Below are positions 7,100 to 15,077 of a stretch of 19,567 nucleotides of DNA, in pieces. The stretch's first letter is position 1. Each line of letters begins with the position of its first letter. Below the pieces are notes generated by a model. That model was not told where the DNA came from. It made no database searches and was given only the letters and a program-made list of their open reading frames with translations. Both the position numbers and the translations under genes were made by a program. The stretch is from TH5896 sp049578985 (lineage in GTDB: Archaea; Thermoproteota; Nitrososphaeria; Nitrososphaerales; Nitrososphaeraceae), in the NCBI GenBank assembly GCA_049578985.1, contig JBAUMZ010000071.1:1-19567 (forward strand), read 5' to 3'.

Positions 7100-7960
7100 A
7101 TGGAGCCTCTGCTGCTGGTTTTGTCTATTTCTTCAGTGATCGTTATAACTGAATTATTATTGGGGCTGAATATAGGTGAATTCTACTCGATTATGGGAAT
7201 TAGTTTAGGTATAAATGATATTACAACTGCGACTTCGGTGGCTTTTGGTCTTCACCTCATAGCAGGGACCATAATAGGCGCGGTGTTTGGCGCAATAGGG
7301 ATTAGATGGAAAAAAATACGTATGCTCAGCCCGTATAAATCCTCATTAGTTGGCATGGGAGCAGGTATCATACTATGGCTAGTTTTGTTCCTCCCAATCT
7401 CTCTATTATTTGTGCAACCAGCTATTAATTCTATTACCACCATATTGGCAATTGGATCGCAGCAGGCGGTATTTTCCGAAGATTTGAACCTGTCTTTTAG
7501 AAATATCACATTAGATGCAATTTCATTTCATCTAATATGGGGTGCTATTTTTGGATTCATAGTCAGATCTCTGCTCAGAATCAGACTTTTCAAAATAAAA
7601 CAGCATTATAACGACATTATTAGTATCGATCCAAATATTAGGTTGGTTACTATTTGCGATTCTGAGGGTAAAACAATGTATTCTCGTCATAGTGAAGGTG
7701 TAGAGAATTTGCTTACTGCAGAGGAGAGCAAAAAATCCATTGAGATGGCAATGACCGGATGGAGAGTACGTAGTGAGCTTTCCAACAAAATAGGTAGGGG
7801 AAGATATGTTATCGCAGAGTATGAAAGAATCAAGCGAATCACCATGCCATTTGGAGAAGACTATCTTCTGTATCTAACCACAGAACCACATGCCAATCAT
7901 TTAAACATAATAAATAGAATTCGCAAGTTAGAGGCAGGGTTAAAGTATTCCTTTAGCTGA
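7100..7960 (+). CDS. Four-helix membrane protein with C-terminal DUF6659-like sensor domain
   Basis: Two parts are visible. Residues 1-160 hold about four membrane helices (MEPLLLVLSISSVIVITELL; FGLHLIAGTIIGAVFGAIGI; MGAGIILWLVLFLPISLLFV; FHLIWGAIFGFIVRSLL). Residues 168-286 form a soluble domain beginning DPNIRLVTICDSEGK and ending in a strand-rich segment (RGRYVIAEYERIKRITMPFG, then YLLYLTTE), resembling the small DUF6659/roadblock-like domains of thaumarchaea, thought to be sensory. Basic residues after the helices suggest this domain is cytoplasmic. The ATG at 7100 has a Shine-Dalgarno-like AAGGGAG six bases upstream. However, the TATA box predicts initiation at 7009, in a different frame that reads into a similar membrane segment, so a frame error near 7130 is possible. 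Convergent with the Lrp gene. Confidence 0.7.
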   Translation: MEPLLLVLSISSVIVITELLLGLNIGEFYSIMGISLGINDITTATSVAFGLHLIAGTIIGAVFGAIGIRWKKIRMLSPYKSSLVGMGAGIILWLVLFLPISLLFVQPAINSITTILAIGSQQAVFSEDLNLSFRNITLDAISFHLIWGAIFGFIVRSLLRIRLFKIKQHYNDIISIDPNIRLVTICDSEGKTMYSRHSEGVENLLTAEESKKSIEMAMTGWRVRSELSNKIGRGRYVIAEYERIKRITMPFGEDYLLYLTTEPHANHLNIINRIRKLEAGLKYSFS

Positions 7961-8051
7961 CTGGTGAGCACTGATATAAAGACTGACTAATCATTTGTGA
8001 ACTATACTAATTATGTACGGCTTGTAACAGTGTAAATGAATGAAACTGATG

Positions 8052-8495
8052 TTATAGGAATCGAAAATCCTCTTTTACAGTGATAAGGACCATATGACTA
8101 TTTGTCCTTTCAATAGCCGGAAGGGCTAACTCTCTTTTGACAAATTGGCTGAGGTCTTTGCGATTCCGAAACTTGGCTACTATTATCATATCTGTAAGTC
8201 CTGTGATGTCGTATACTGCACACACATTTGGGAATTTAGAAATAGCTTTTTCGACTTCTATTACTTTTCCTTTATGTGCTGTAACTTCTATTATTGCTGT
8301 CAAATCGTAGCCTAATTTCTCATGATCGACTATAGCGGAATAGGATTTGATTATTTGACGGTCTTGGAGTCTATTTATTCGAGAAAGCACAGTTGGAGCA
8401 GAAACCCCTATTTGATCGGCTATGCCTCTATACGAAAGCCTTGCATCAAGAAGAACTTTTTTTAATATCTTTGTGTCTATCTCATCAATATTCAA
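8052..8495 (-). CDS. Lrp/AsnC-family transcriptional regulator
   Basis: DNA-binding regulator that usually forms dimers to octamers and responds to amino acids or related metabolites. Residues 1-52 are the winged helix-turn-helix (DEIDTKILKKVLLDARLSYR, then IADQIGVSAPTVLSRINRL); residues 65-145 are the Lrp ligand-binding RAM domain (AIIEVTAHKGK, VCAVYDITGLTDMIIVAKF, VKEDFRF). At 147 residues it is full length. The start is TTG at 8495; the frame upstream meets a TAA with no ATG, and an AAAGGAT ribosome-site sequence lies six bases before it. The gene faces the membrane sensor gene. A cluster of repeated TTTAYGCAAAAT motifs lies 135-210 bases upstream and may be an autoregulatory site. Confidence 0.92.
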   Translation of the reverse strand: MNIDEIDTKILKKVLLDARLSYRGIADQIGVSAPTVLSRINRLQDRQIIKSYSAIVDHEKLGYDLTAIIEVTAHKGKVIEVEKAISKFPNVCAVYDITGLTDMIIVAKFRNRKDLSQFVKRELALPAIERTNSHMVLITVKEDFRFL

Positions 8496-8909
8496 TTGAT
8501 ATCCTTTAACTACTTCTTAAAATGGAAGTCTGTGATAAACCTTATTGTATTCTTTCTCTTCTGGCAGAAATATGACAGTACTTTCAGAGGAACTGGCAAT
8601 GCTATAAATGCATTCTCCAATCATCCTTTTTTATGCAAAATGGTTTACGCAAAATGGTTGGGATGAGGATTCATTCGTTATCAAGAAAATGGTTTATGCA
8701 AAATCAAGAGACAAGCTATGTTTTACCTAAGCTAACTTTGCATCATGTGTTTCTATTCTTAAAGCCGAACCACCGCAGGGACGTATTGACCCATTATTCC
8801 ATCTTATGAAGACCTATTGATCTACCTGTTAACAATTGGACAGTTGCTCCATTAAGAACAAAAGCTAGAGAATTAATCATCTCTCATTCCCACTTGCTGC
8901 TTTACCCAC
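8496..8909. other. Intergenic region carrying repeated motifs
   Basis: Holds the repeat cluster at 8630-8704. A 28-codon minus-strand ATG frame at 8794-8880 (MINSLAFVLNGATVQLLTGR...) follows the small membrane gene closely but is too short to call. No RNA gene seen. Confidence 0.4.
8630..8704. repeat. Cluster of TTTAYGCAAAAT motifs upstream of the Lrp gene
   Basis: AAAATGGTTTAYGCAAAAT occurs at 8637-8655 (Y=C) and 8686-8704 (Y=T), 49 bases apart. A further TTTATGCAAAATGG at 8630-8643 overlaps the first copy, giving three TTTAYGCAAAAT cores. Position upstream of a regulator gene suggests an operator array. Confidence 0.6.
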
Positions 8910-9080
8910 CTATACACTGCTGTTGTTTGAGACAAGCACAGTTTTAACTTGCTTGAACACACAAGGTGGTATTGATTTGTTAATCTTGCAGGCTGTAAAG
9001 TGCCATCCTACTTTAAGGGCCAAGTAACTAATAGTAAAGCCAAGGGCAACGTATACTAGCAAATTCAGATTTTCTAACAT
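8910..9080 (-). CDS. Small single-pass membrane protein
   Basis: Not recognised. The ATG at 9080 gives 56 residues: one hydrophobic segment (LLVYVALGFTISYLALKVGW, about residues 7-26), then a short Cys-containing basic tail (FTACKINKSIPPCVFKQVK). A TTG at 9095 would add five residues, but a strong TATA box (9104-9114) centred about 29 bases above 9080 fits a nearly leaderless ATG. The good promoter and membrane-like composition argue that it is real despite its size. Confidence 0.5.
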   Translation of the reverse strand: MLENLNLLVYVALGFTISYLALKVGWHFTACKINKSIPPCVFKQVKTVLVSNNSSV

Positions 9081-9103
9081 TTTAATAGTATTCAATGGAT
9101 GTA

Positions 9104-9114
9104 TATTATATAAA
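9104..9114 (-). promoter_or_regulatory. TATA box of the small membrane protein gene
   Basis: TTTATATAATA on the minus strand, about 29 bases above the ATG at 9080. TAACACTTA repeats lie 19-72 bases further upstream. Confidence 0.55.
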
Positions 9115-9132
9115 GTTCTTCATTCCAAAATT

Positions 9133-9176
9133 TAACACTTAGCATGTAATATAGCTCTAACACTTAATAGGTGTTA
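9133..9176. repeat. TAACACTTA direct repeats plus inverted copy
   Basis: TAACACTTA at 9133-9141 and 9158-9166 (25-base period), and GTGTTA at 9171-9176 forming an inverted pair with the TAACAC at 9158-9163. They sit just upstream of the TATA box at 9104-9114. Confidence 0.5.
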
Positions 9177-9355
9177 AGCTCCTTGTTAAAATCATGTAAT
9201 GCTCCTATCGACTGTAAAGATGGATATCTAGCTGCTGAGAATAATTAATTATATCATAGAACTTTTTACAGAAGATGAAGTTCTGGATAAAAAATACTAT
9301 CTCAAATGATTATTATCACATGAACTAATTTTAGATTACTCTGTCCTATACAGTA

Positions 9356-10120
9356 TTAAATCTTCAAAAATTCGTATACTTGGTACTTATGTTCAGCATC
9401 TGAACGAGAAGGATACTTCCATTTTGCCACGTCTAGTTTGACTTTGACAAATTTGTTATGTCCCAAAAAACTTCTAGAGTCAACGGATGATAATAAGATA
9501 TTGTATATTTGTTCTCCTACCAAAACTTGGTTCGGTTTTGCAATCGAGGTTATCTTTGAAGCCATACTTATACTTGAACCAACAATGTCCACATGTGATC
9601 TTACCAAACTCCTCCCATAGACCACAACCAAGGTCTTCCCATAAGATAATCCAATTTTAACGGTAATCTCTGGTAAGTCAGATAATTTGAATGCTGGATT
9701 GATAACTTGAGTTACAATTTCTAATATCGCCATTGAACAGTTCAATGCGTTTCTGCAAGCTAATGCTTCATCGTACATCGCAGGAAATAAAATAATAACA
9801 GCATCGCCTTCATATTTGAATACATAGCCATCATATCCAAATACTATATTGCTTATCTCTTGAGCAAAGACTTGCACCATTAAAGCAAATCTACTATCTT
9901 CCAGAGTCAGGCTCAATTGTGTTGAATTGTTGATATCGACAAACATTATGACAAGCTCAGTTTTAGTATTGACCTGCCGTCTCAGCAACTTTGCGCAATC
10001 TTGAGTTGACATGTCAAGTTGGAGGCCATCCATAAGGGTTTTATTAACTCTAGCACGAATTCCAGATAAATCTACACTAGTAATATTAATTGAATTTTGA
10101 ACCATATACCAATTCAACAT
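9356..10120 (-). CDS. Divergent class III adenylate/guanylate cyclase-like protein
   Basis: Class III nucleotidyl cyclases make cAMP or cGMP from ATP or GTP as dimers. The catalytic domain spans about residues 55-210 of 254. Visible landmarks: FVDINNST with metal Asp62; FKYEGDA with Lys102 (base recognition) and metal Asp106; Asp178 in HVDIVG (base recognition). Spacings (102 to 106, 178 to 185, 185 to 189) match the family. Where the transition-state Asn and Arg normally lie, the protein has Ser185 and Lys189 (SISMASKI). It therefore keeps substrate and metal residues but not the standard transition-state pair: it may be weak, a nucleotide-binding sensor, or inactive. No other domain or membrane segment is seen; the first 50 residues are unassigned. 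No cAMP-binding protein lies nearby. Confidence 0.8.
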   Translation of the reverse strand: MLNWYMVQNSINITSVDLSGIRARVNKTLMDGLQLDMSTQDCAKLLRRQVNTKTELVIMFVDINNSTQLSLTLEDSRFALMVQVFAQEISNIVFGYDGYVFKYEGDAVIILFPAMYDEALACRNALNCSMAILEIVTQVINPAFKLSDLPEITVKIGLSYGKTLVVVYGRSLVRSHVDIVGSSISMASKITSIAKPNQVLVGEQIYNILLSSVDSRSFLGHNKFVKVKLDVAKWKYPSRSDAEHKYQVYEFLKI

Positions 10121-10221
10121 AGAATGTAATTAATAGTCTTTGGCAGAACACCACGATTAGTGAAATTGAGCTGCTGCTCGCAGACCGCTTAACAATGACG
10201 AAAATTAATTTGGAATTACAA

Positions 10222-10575
10222 TCAAGTACTACTGTTACAAGTACACATTTTTATCCCTGAATGAAGCATTTTGGAATCATAAACTCTATTTTGTGAATCG
10301 ATCGTAATTGCATTATAGGTTCTTGCCAATAGTCTCAGTTCTACTTGCCCGAATCTAGATAGCTTCATTGTTAAGAGGAATGGCTTTGAGGGTGCGTGAT
10401 GGCTTCCAAACTGAAGGTAACTGCGTAAGGTTCTGCAGCACCTCTCGTTGGATTATTCCATTCAATACTATCTCCAACATTAATCATCAGGTTTGAGGGA
10501 GAAACACTGTCCACGGTGCAGTTATGTTACCTCCGACCAATACCCTGACAATTTCGTCTCTTGTATTCAAGTCGC
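10222..10575 (-). pseudogene. Decayed cupredoxin (plastocyanin-like) gene
   Basis: Three minus-strand segments in different frames, in the correct order, match a thaumarchaeal-type cupredoxin. About 10570-10500 reads RDEIVRVLVGGNITAPWTVF. About 10496-10401 reads SNLMINVGDSIEWNN, then PTRGAAEPYAVTFSLEA. About 10326-10270 reads ARTYNAITIDSQNRVYDSK. One extra base near 10500 would join the first two (TVFSPSNLMINVGD). The copper His expected in AEPHTVTF is Tyr. The C-terminal Cys-His-Met loop is not found before the cyclase gene, and there is no start. Clearly a broken remnant, between the cyclase and HtrA genes. Confidence 0.65.
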
Positions 10576-10761
10576 TTCAGCTTAATGGTGTTAGTGAGTG
10601 GAAATATAAACATCTTACGTCGCTGTTGATTGACCATCGAAGAGTCTTATATGAGAAACCTAATCGGCACGTGTCGACACAAATAGCTCCATGTTCCTAA
10701 TCAAGAGTGTATAGTCTATTCCGTAGTTTCATATAGTCAAAGCTGACCAATTAACATAGGC

Positions 10762-12006
10762 CTAGCTTTTATCGTTAGAGAGGGATGAAGGGGACGGTCT
10801 AACCCCCATCACAGCATCCAAATTGAGCTCAGTTCCGTTTCTAAGTATCTTCAGGACCACTTGATCTCCTGGGACCGTATTCCCTTCAAGATAAGATACC
10901 AATTGTTCAAATTCGGTGATGTTGTCTCCGTTTATCCCAACGATAATATCTCCTCCATGCCTCCTACCATACTGATCTGTCGTAGTTCCGCGCAGGTCGG
11001 CTCTATCGACAGGCCCTCCTTGCACCAACGTATTTACGACTACACCCTTAACGTCGTCTGTAATGTTTTCCATATTTTCTGCCAAATCTGATGTAAGCGT
11101 AGTTCCAGTGAAACCTAAATATGGATGGGTGTAGTTGCCTTTTTCGATTAGTCTTGGTACTATATCTTGAATTAGGTTCATGGGTATTGCAAAACCTAGC
11201 CCTTGCGTCAACGCGGCAAAGTTCACTCCCACTACATTCCCTTCCATGTTCAACAGCGGTCCACCAGAGTTGCCCGGATTTATAGCGGCATCAGTTTGGA
11301 TCACATCTGGGACAGAATAAGGGACTTCTGGTGCAGGAACTAGCCTACCGACCTGACTTACTATACCTGTTGTCATTGTGCCAGCCAAGCCATAAGGATT
11401 GCCTATAGCAATTACTTGGTCACCTACTGTTAGCGACGAAGAATTTCCAGGGGGAAGCGGTCTTAGCGGGGCTTCGTCAAGAGTATTATTGTGGGTTTTG
11501 ATAATTTTTAGAACTGCTATGTCAATATATGGATCTACGGCAATGACATTTGCTCTGAGTCTGTCTCCATTTGTAAATGTAACATCAACAATCTTGGCAT
11601 CACCGACGACATGATTATTAGTAACAATGTGTCCCTCCTTATCAAAGAGGAACCCCGACCCTAATGTAGTTCTATTCTCCTGTGATGGATCAATAACTAC
11701 TCCGGTTTGTGGAACTGTCCTAGTGATCTGCACCACAGAATCCTGTGTCTCTTTGAAAATCTTATTCAGGACCCTTGCAGAGGTTGTCGTTAAGGAAGGT
11801 TCTGACGGGGAGGAATTATTTCCCGTAGTCAAGTTGGAAATGCCGTTCTCATTCTCCTGTGTCACCTTTGTTTGCATTTTAATACCTAGTGCCTTCTCCC
11901 CATATTCGCTAGAATAAGCGGATGTTGTCTGTGTGAAAATAAAATAAAAACATACTGCAAAAGAAAGTAAGACAATCCCAGTTACTATTGAATTTGAAGT
12001 CAACAT
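10762..12006 (-). CDS. HtrA/Deg-type serine protease with PDZ domain
   Basis: Protein quality-control protease acting outside the membrane on unfolded proteins. An N-terminal hydrophobic segment (SIVTGIVLLSFAVCFYFIFT, residues 6-25) anchors or exports it, then a polar linker to about residue 75. The trypsin-like domain (about 80-290) carries the triad His132 (TNNHVV), Asp162 (DPYIDIAV) and Ser247 (NPGNSGGP), all intact. One PDZ domain follows at about 300-400 (YLGFTGTTL, GGPVDRADLRG, GGDIIVGINGDNI, VPGDQVVLKILRNG). Length of 414 fits one-PDZ members. The ATG at 12006 lies about 30 bases below a TATA box, a near-leaderless arrangement. Probably its own transcript; the cupredoxin remnant lies downstream. 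Confidence 0.95.
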   Translation of the reverse strand: MLTSNSIVTGIVLLSFAVCFYFIFTQTTSAYSSEYGEKALGIKMQTKVTQENENGISNLTTGNNSSPSEPSLTTTSARVLNKIFKETQDSVVQITRTVPQTGVVIDPSQENRTTLGSGFLFDKEGHIVTNNHVVGDAKIVDVTFTNGDRLRANVIAVDPYIDIAVLKIIKTHNNTLDEAPLRPLPPGNSSSLTVGDQVIAIGNPYGLAGTMTTGIVSQVGRLVPAPEVPYSVPDVIQTDAAINPGNSGGPLLNMEGNVVGVNFAALTQGLGFAIPMNLIQDIVPRLIEKGNYTHPYLGFTGTTLTSDLAENMENITDDVKGVVVNTLVQGGPVDRADLRGTTTDQYGRRHGGDIIVGINGDNITEFEQLVSYLEGNTVPGDQVVLKILRNGTELNLDAVMGVRPSPSSLSNDKS

Positions 12007-12030
12007 CTGGTTCCTATCAATTTGCTAATC

Positions 12031-12043
12031 CATATTTATTATC
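12031..12043 (-). promoter_or_regulatory. TATA box of the HtrA-like gene
   Basis: AATAAATATG on the minus strand, centred about 30 bases above the ATG at 12006. Confidence 0.5.
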
Positions 12044-12233
12044 GTTGCTAAATGTGGACGCTGTTGCTACCTTTGTTTAAGCAAATTTGTGGCCTCGATG
12101 CTAAGCCTCATGATAATAATTCCACATATAGGATGGCCGTGCGTCACGCTGACGTAGTTATGAAATATAGAATTTTTGGTATGTCCCAGTAGATACGCGA
12201 CCACACATCGTGCGATCTCGTCCGATGAGAACG

Positions 12234-12340
12234 TCTTTCTGAAGGCAGTCCGTCAGTACTCTCTTTCTGAAGGCAGTCCTCCAATAAGCCCCTTCCACGG
12301 CGCTTAGAGGGTTTGCTAAATCTCTGGGCTAAATCTCTGG
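12234..12340. repeat. Two sets of tandem direct duplications
   Basis: TCTTTCTGAAGGCAGTCC (18 bases) occurs at 12234-12251 and 12262-12279, a 28-base period. GCTAAATCTCTGG (13 bases) occurs back to back at 12315-12327 and 12328-12340. Both sets are exact, suggesting recent slippage in non-coding DNA. Confidence 0.75.
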
Positions 12341-12669
12341 CTACTGCTCGATATAATTTGATATCAGATGATACACCATTACATTCATTAGGATATTATT
12401 CTCACACAACACATTAGATAATCAGAAACTTTCAGCAGTATTGAATCATCTTAATTAGAAATAGGGATATATCTGACTACGATAAAATAGAAACACTAAC
12501 TCATAAGTTCAAGGAGACGAGATGTCATCAGTTCAACGATAGGCCACTCTTATAAATCGGAACTTGCGCAATTAAATAAAGTTTCAATGTAATCTTATAA
12601 AAATCAACTGCAATCAACCCGCCTAAACCTACCTAAAACATTCAAAATTATATATAGAAAGGATATTAA

Positions 12670-13206
12670 ATGATGATAATACACAATCAGGAAATGAATA
12701 CTAATGCATCTTTGCCAACAGTATATCCAAGAATAATCAATCATATCGCAATCAGCGTACCTGATCTGAATGAGGCCGTAAATTGGTATACTGAGGTATT
12801 AGGGTTCACAGTAGTAAAACAAGCAGTAGAGTTTGTCACTGATGACTCCCTTAAAGGCAGGGCGCTCAAGGACATACATGGACCTAGATTAAAGAAAATG
12901 AAAATGGTATGGCTAAGTTCCGCAAATCAAGTTGGCTTTGAAATTCTTGAATACATAGAACCGAGGGCGGAAAGACGCAAAGATAATTTTGAATACTGGA
13001 AATCAGGGATCATCCACATTTGCATAACTGACCCGAATATTGAAGAGTTATGCAAAAGGATATCTGAAAGTGGAGGAAAGCAACGTACAGATATATGGGA
13101 AATCGTTCCTGATAAAGGGTATAAGATCGTATTTTGTGAAGATCCATTTGGCAACATAATTGAAATTTTCGATCACAGTTACGAACAGATAATAACATCG
13201 CTATAA
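12670..13206 (+). CDS. VOC-superfamily (glyoxalase/dioxygenase-like) protein
   Basis: Vicinal-oxygen-chelate metalloenzyme; members include glyoxalase I, dioxygenases and epimerases, and the substrate cannot be told here. Two beta-alpha-beta-beta-beta modules are visible: RIINHIAISVPDLNEAVNWY to FEILEYIEP (residues 21-97), and GIIHICITDPNIEELCKRI to GNIIEIFDHSYEQ (113-173). Likely metal ligands are His25, Glu91 or Glu94, His116 and Glu165. It is cytoplasmic, with no signal. ATG codons at 12670, 12673 and 12694 are all in frame; a TATA-like GATATTAAA at 12662-12670 would favour leaderless initiation at 12694 (170 residues, just before the conserved core), while the TTATATATA at 12648 allows either. 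Stands alone between divergent and convergent neighbours. Confidence 0.85.
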   Translation: MMIIHNQEMNTNASLPTVYPRIINHIAISVPDLNEAVNWYTEVLGFTVVKQAVEFVTDDSLKGRALKDIHGPRLKKMKMVWLSSANQVGFEILEYIEPRAERRKDNFEYWKSGIIHICITDPNIEELCKRISESGGKQRTDIWEIVPDKGYKIVFCEDPFGNIIEIFDHSYEQIITSL

Positions 13207-13525
13207 ACGAGAACATTTGACGGTAGTCCTGTTTGCTTCCCGCTCATAACTTGTCAAGGATGCTTATGTTTTTGTCTATGATTTTGTCTCTCTGATTACG
13301 CGTTAACAAGAAAGAATTGCAACCAAAGGCTGATTGAAGGACAAGGAATATCTTCACTGCATTTTCCACAGTTGGATTTAGTAAACCACAGCATATGGTA
13401 AATTAGGCTCATTTCATTTATACCATCTGTGGAAGCCTAGTCAAAGGCGGACGCGAGCGCCAACTCCATGACCTTTCCATTGTCACCAATCTATGTTGTG
13501 ATCCTGCCCTAAATGACATCTAATT
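13207..13525. other. Spacer between convergent VOC and transporter genes
   Basis: No gene found on either strand. A small GC-rich patch occurs at about 13444-13465 but forms no convincing hairpin. Confidence 0.4.
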
Positions 13526-14986
13526 TTACCTTATCAAGAGCAAGTATGCTGGAAGGATAACGGTACCAAGAACTAAGGTAATTAACATGAATGGAAACCC
13601 AATCCTAAAGTATCTGTTGAAAGTGATGTGATGTCCAAACTTATCGCTTAGTCCGACTGCAACCACTCCAGCACTAGAGCCTATCAATGTCCCGTTTCCC
13701 CCGAGATCTGCACCCAATGCTAAAGCCCACCACAATGGACTAACTTGAGATCCACTTTCGACACCGAAGGCAGATGCAATCGTGGGATCCAAATTAAGGG
13801 ATTGTATCACTGGAATCATTGTTGCTGTTAGAGGTATGTTGTCTACGAAAGCACTCCCAATCCCCCCCAGCCATATTATCATTATGAAAGTAAGCCACGG
13901 ATTTCCTCCCGTGACTTCAATCGCTAGATTTGCCAGGGCATTGATCAATCCCGCATTTTCTGCTACCCCCACTATAACAAATAAGCCAGCAAAAAAGAAT
14001 AAGGTCGGCCAATCGACTTCATGGAGTATTTTTTCAAGATGGACTTTGGTCGCAACCAAGAGAACAGCCGCTCCTCCTATAGCTATTATTGATACTTCTA
14101 CGTGAGTTAACCCTTGAAGAGAGAATAAAATAATTACACCAAACAATACAATCACCGCTTTTTTGAGCGTATCCTTGTTCTCTATTATAATGGCTTCTTC
14201 ATCTCTTTCCATGAGTTCTTGTACGCTAGACTGCTTTTCGATGATCTGATCTTCATTGAGCTCCTTTCTAAAAAATATTTTTAACAAAAATAGAGAGAAT
14301 AAAAAGATAGCAGCTATTGGTAAACCCATATGAATCAGAAAGGTGTTAAAATCAATTCCAGCAGCCGAACCAATTAAAATGTTCGGTGGATCACCGATTA
14401 GTGTAGCCGCACCACCAACATTTGATACTAGTACCTGTGCTATAATGAATGGGATCGCTGGTACTTTTAGCGTTCTTGTAATGGATAACGTTACTGGAAC
14501 CATAAGAAGAATCGTCGTAACGTTATCTATGAACATAGATGCAGCAGCTGTAAATGAGCATAACAGAAGCATTAGTATCCATAAATTACCCTTGCTCAGC
14601 TTTCCCGCTTTTATTCCAACCCAGTAAAAGACTCCTGTCTCGCCTAGTACTGCAACAATGATCATCATTCCAAGTAAAAGGCCTATGGTATTGAAATCAA
14701 TAGATCCAATTATAAAATCAAGAGAGTCTTCTGGACTGATATTACCAAATAAGATAGCCGAAGCAATGGCAATTATGGCCCCCAATATTGCCAGAATACT
14801 TCTATGGACAATTTCGAGAGCGAGTAGTACATAAATCGAAAACATTATCAGAGTAACTGAAGCTAGAATGGGAACTATCTGAATGTGGACTAATGATGGT
14901 ATAGTAAAAATAAGAATTGCGTAACCAGTGATGATGAGAATGCCAATAACATATCTCCTGTCTAACTTCTGATCTGACCTTTGCAT
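13526..14986 (-). CDS. ArsB/NhaD/SLC13-type ion transporter
   Basis: Integral membrane carrier of the ion-transporter superfamily; relatives are Na+/H+ antiporters (NhaD), arsenite pumps (ArsB) and the P protein. The ion cannot be assigned from sequence alone. The 486-residue product has about 11-12 hydrophobic helices in two related halves. Each half carries the paired signature: FIDNVTTILLMVP plus GGAATLIGDPPNILIG (about residues 153-210), and FVDNIPLTATMIP plus ADLGGNGTLIGSSAGVV (about 385-450). A charged loop (RKELNEDQIIEKQ...ERDEEAIIIENKD, about 240-272) separates the halves. The ATG at 14986 follows a TATA-like box (15031-15041), and an inverted repeat lies between them. A DUF6659-like gene lies 91 bases upstream on the same strand. 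Confidence 0.9.
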   Translation of the reverse strand: MQRSDQKLDRRYVIGILIITGYAILIFTIPSLVHIQIVPILASVTLIMFSIYVLLALEIVHRSILAILGAIIAIASAILFGNISPEDSLDFIIGSIDFNTIGLLLGMMIIVAVLGETGVFYWVGIKAGKLSKGNLWILMLLLCSFTAAASMFIDNVTTILLMVPVTLSITRTLKVPAIPFIIAQVLVSNVGGAATLIGDPPNILIGSAAGIDFNTFLIHMGLPIAAIFLFSLFLLKIFFRKELNEDQIIEKQSSVQELMERDEEAIIIENKDTLKKAVIVLFGVIILFSLQGLTHVEVSIIAIGGAAVLLVATKVHLEKILHEVDWPTLFFFAGLFVIVGVAENAGLINALANLAIEVTGGNPWLTFIMIIWLGGIGSAFVDNIPLTATMIPVIQSLNLDPTIASAFGVESGSQVSPLWWALALGADLGGNGTLIGSSAGVVAVGLSDKFGHHITFNRYFRIGFPFMLITLVLGTVILPAYLLLIR

Positions 14987-15009
14987 TGTTTTATGCTTTC
15001 AACAGGAAG

Positions 15010-15041
15010 ACGGATTTAATTAAGTATCCGTTATTTATATG
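15010..15041 (-). promoter_or_regulatory. Promoter and operator-like dyad of the transporter gene
   Basis: On the minus strand a TATA-like CATATAAATAA (15031-15041) abuts an inverted repeat ACGGAT-N10-ATCCGT (15010-15031) whose centre is the palindrome TTAATTAA. Transcription is expected near 15010, inside the dyad, as for a repressor-controlled gene. Confidence 0.5.
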
Positions 15042-15077
15042 TGAATTTTCCTCGTAGGGCGGGCTATAGACTCCTGG

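Larger units (their letters stand above)
12007..12669. other. 663-base spacer between divergent HtrA-like and VOC genes
   Basis: No gene found. It holds the HtrA promoter at the left, two recent-looking duplications at 12234-12340, and TATA-like boxes at 12648-12657 and 12661-12669 before the VOC gene. Confidence 0.5.

Noticed and set aside
13782..14627. Plus-strand frames opposite the transporter gene
   Set aside because: Shadows of a clear ArsB/NhaD-type gene.
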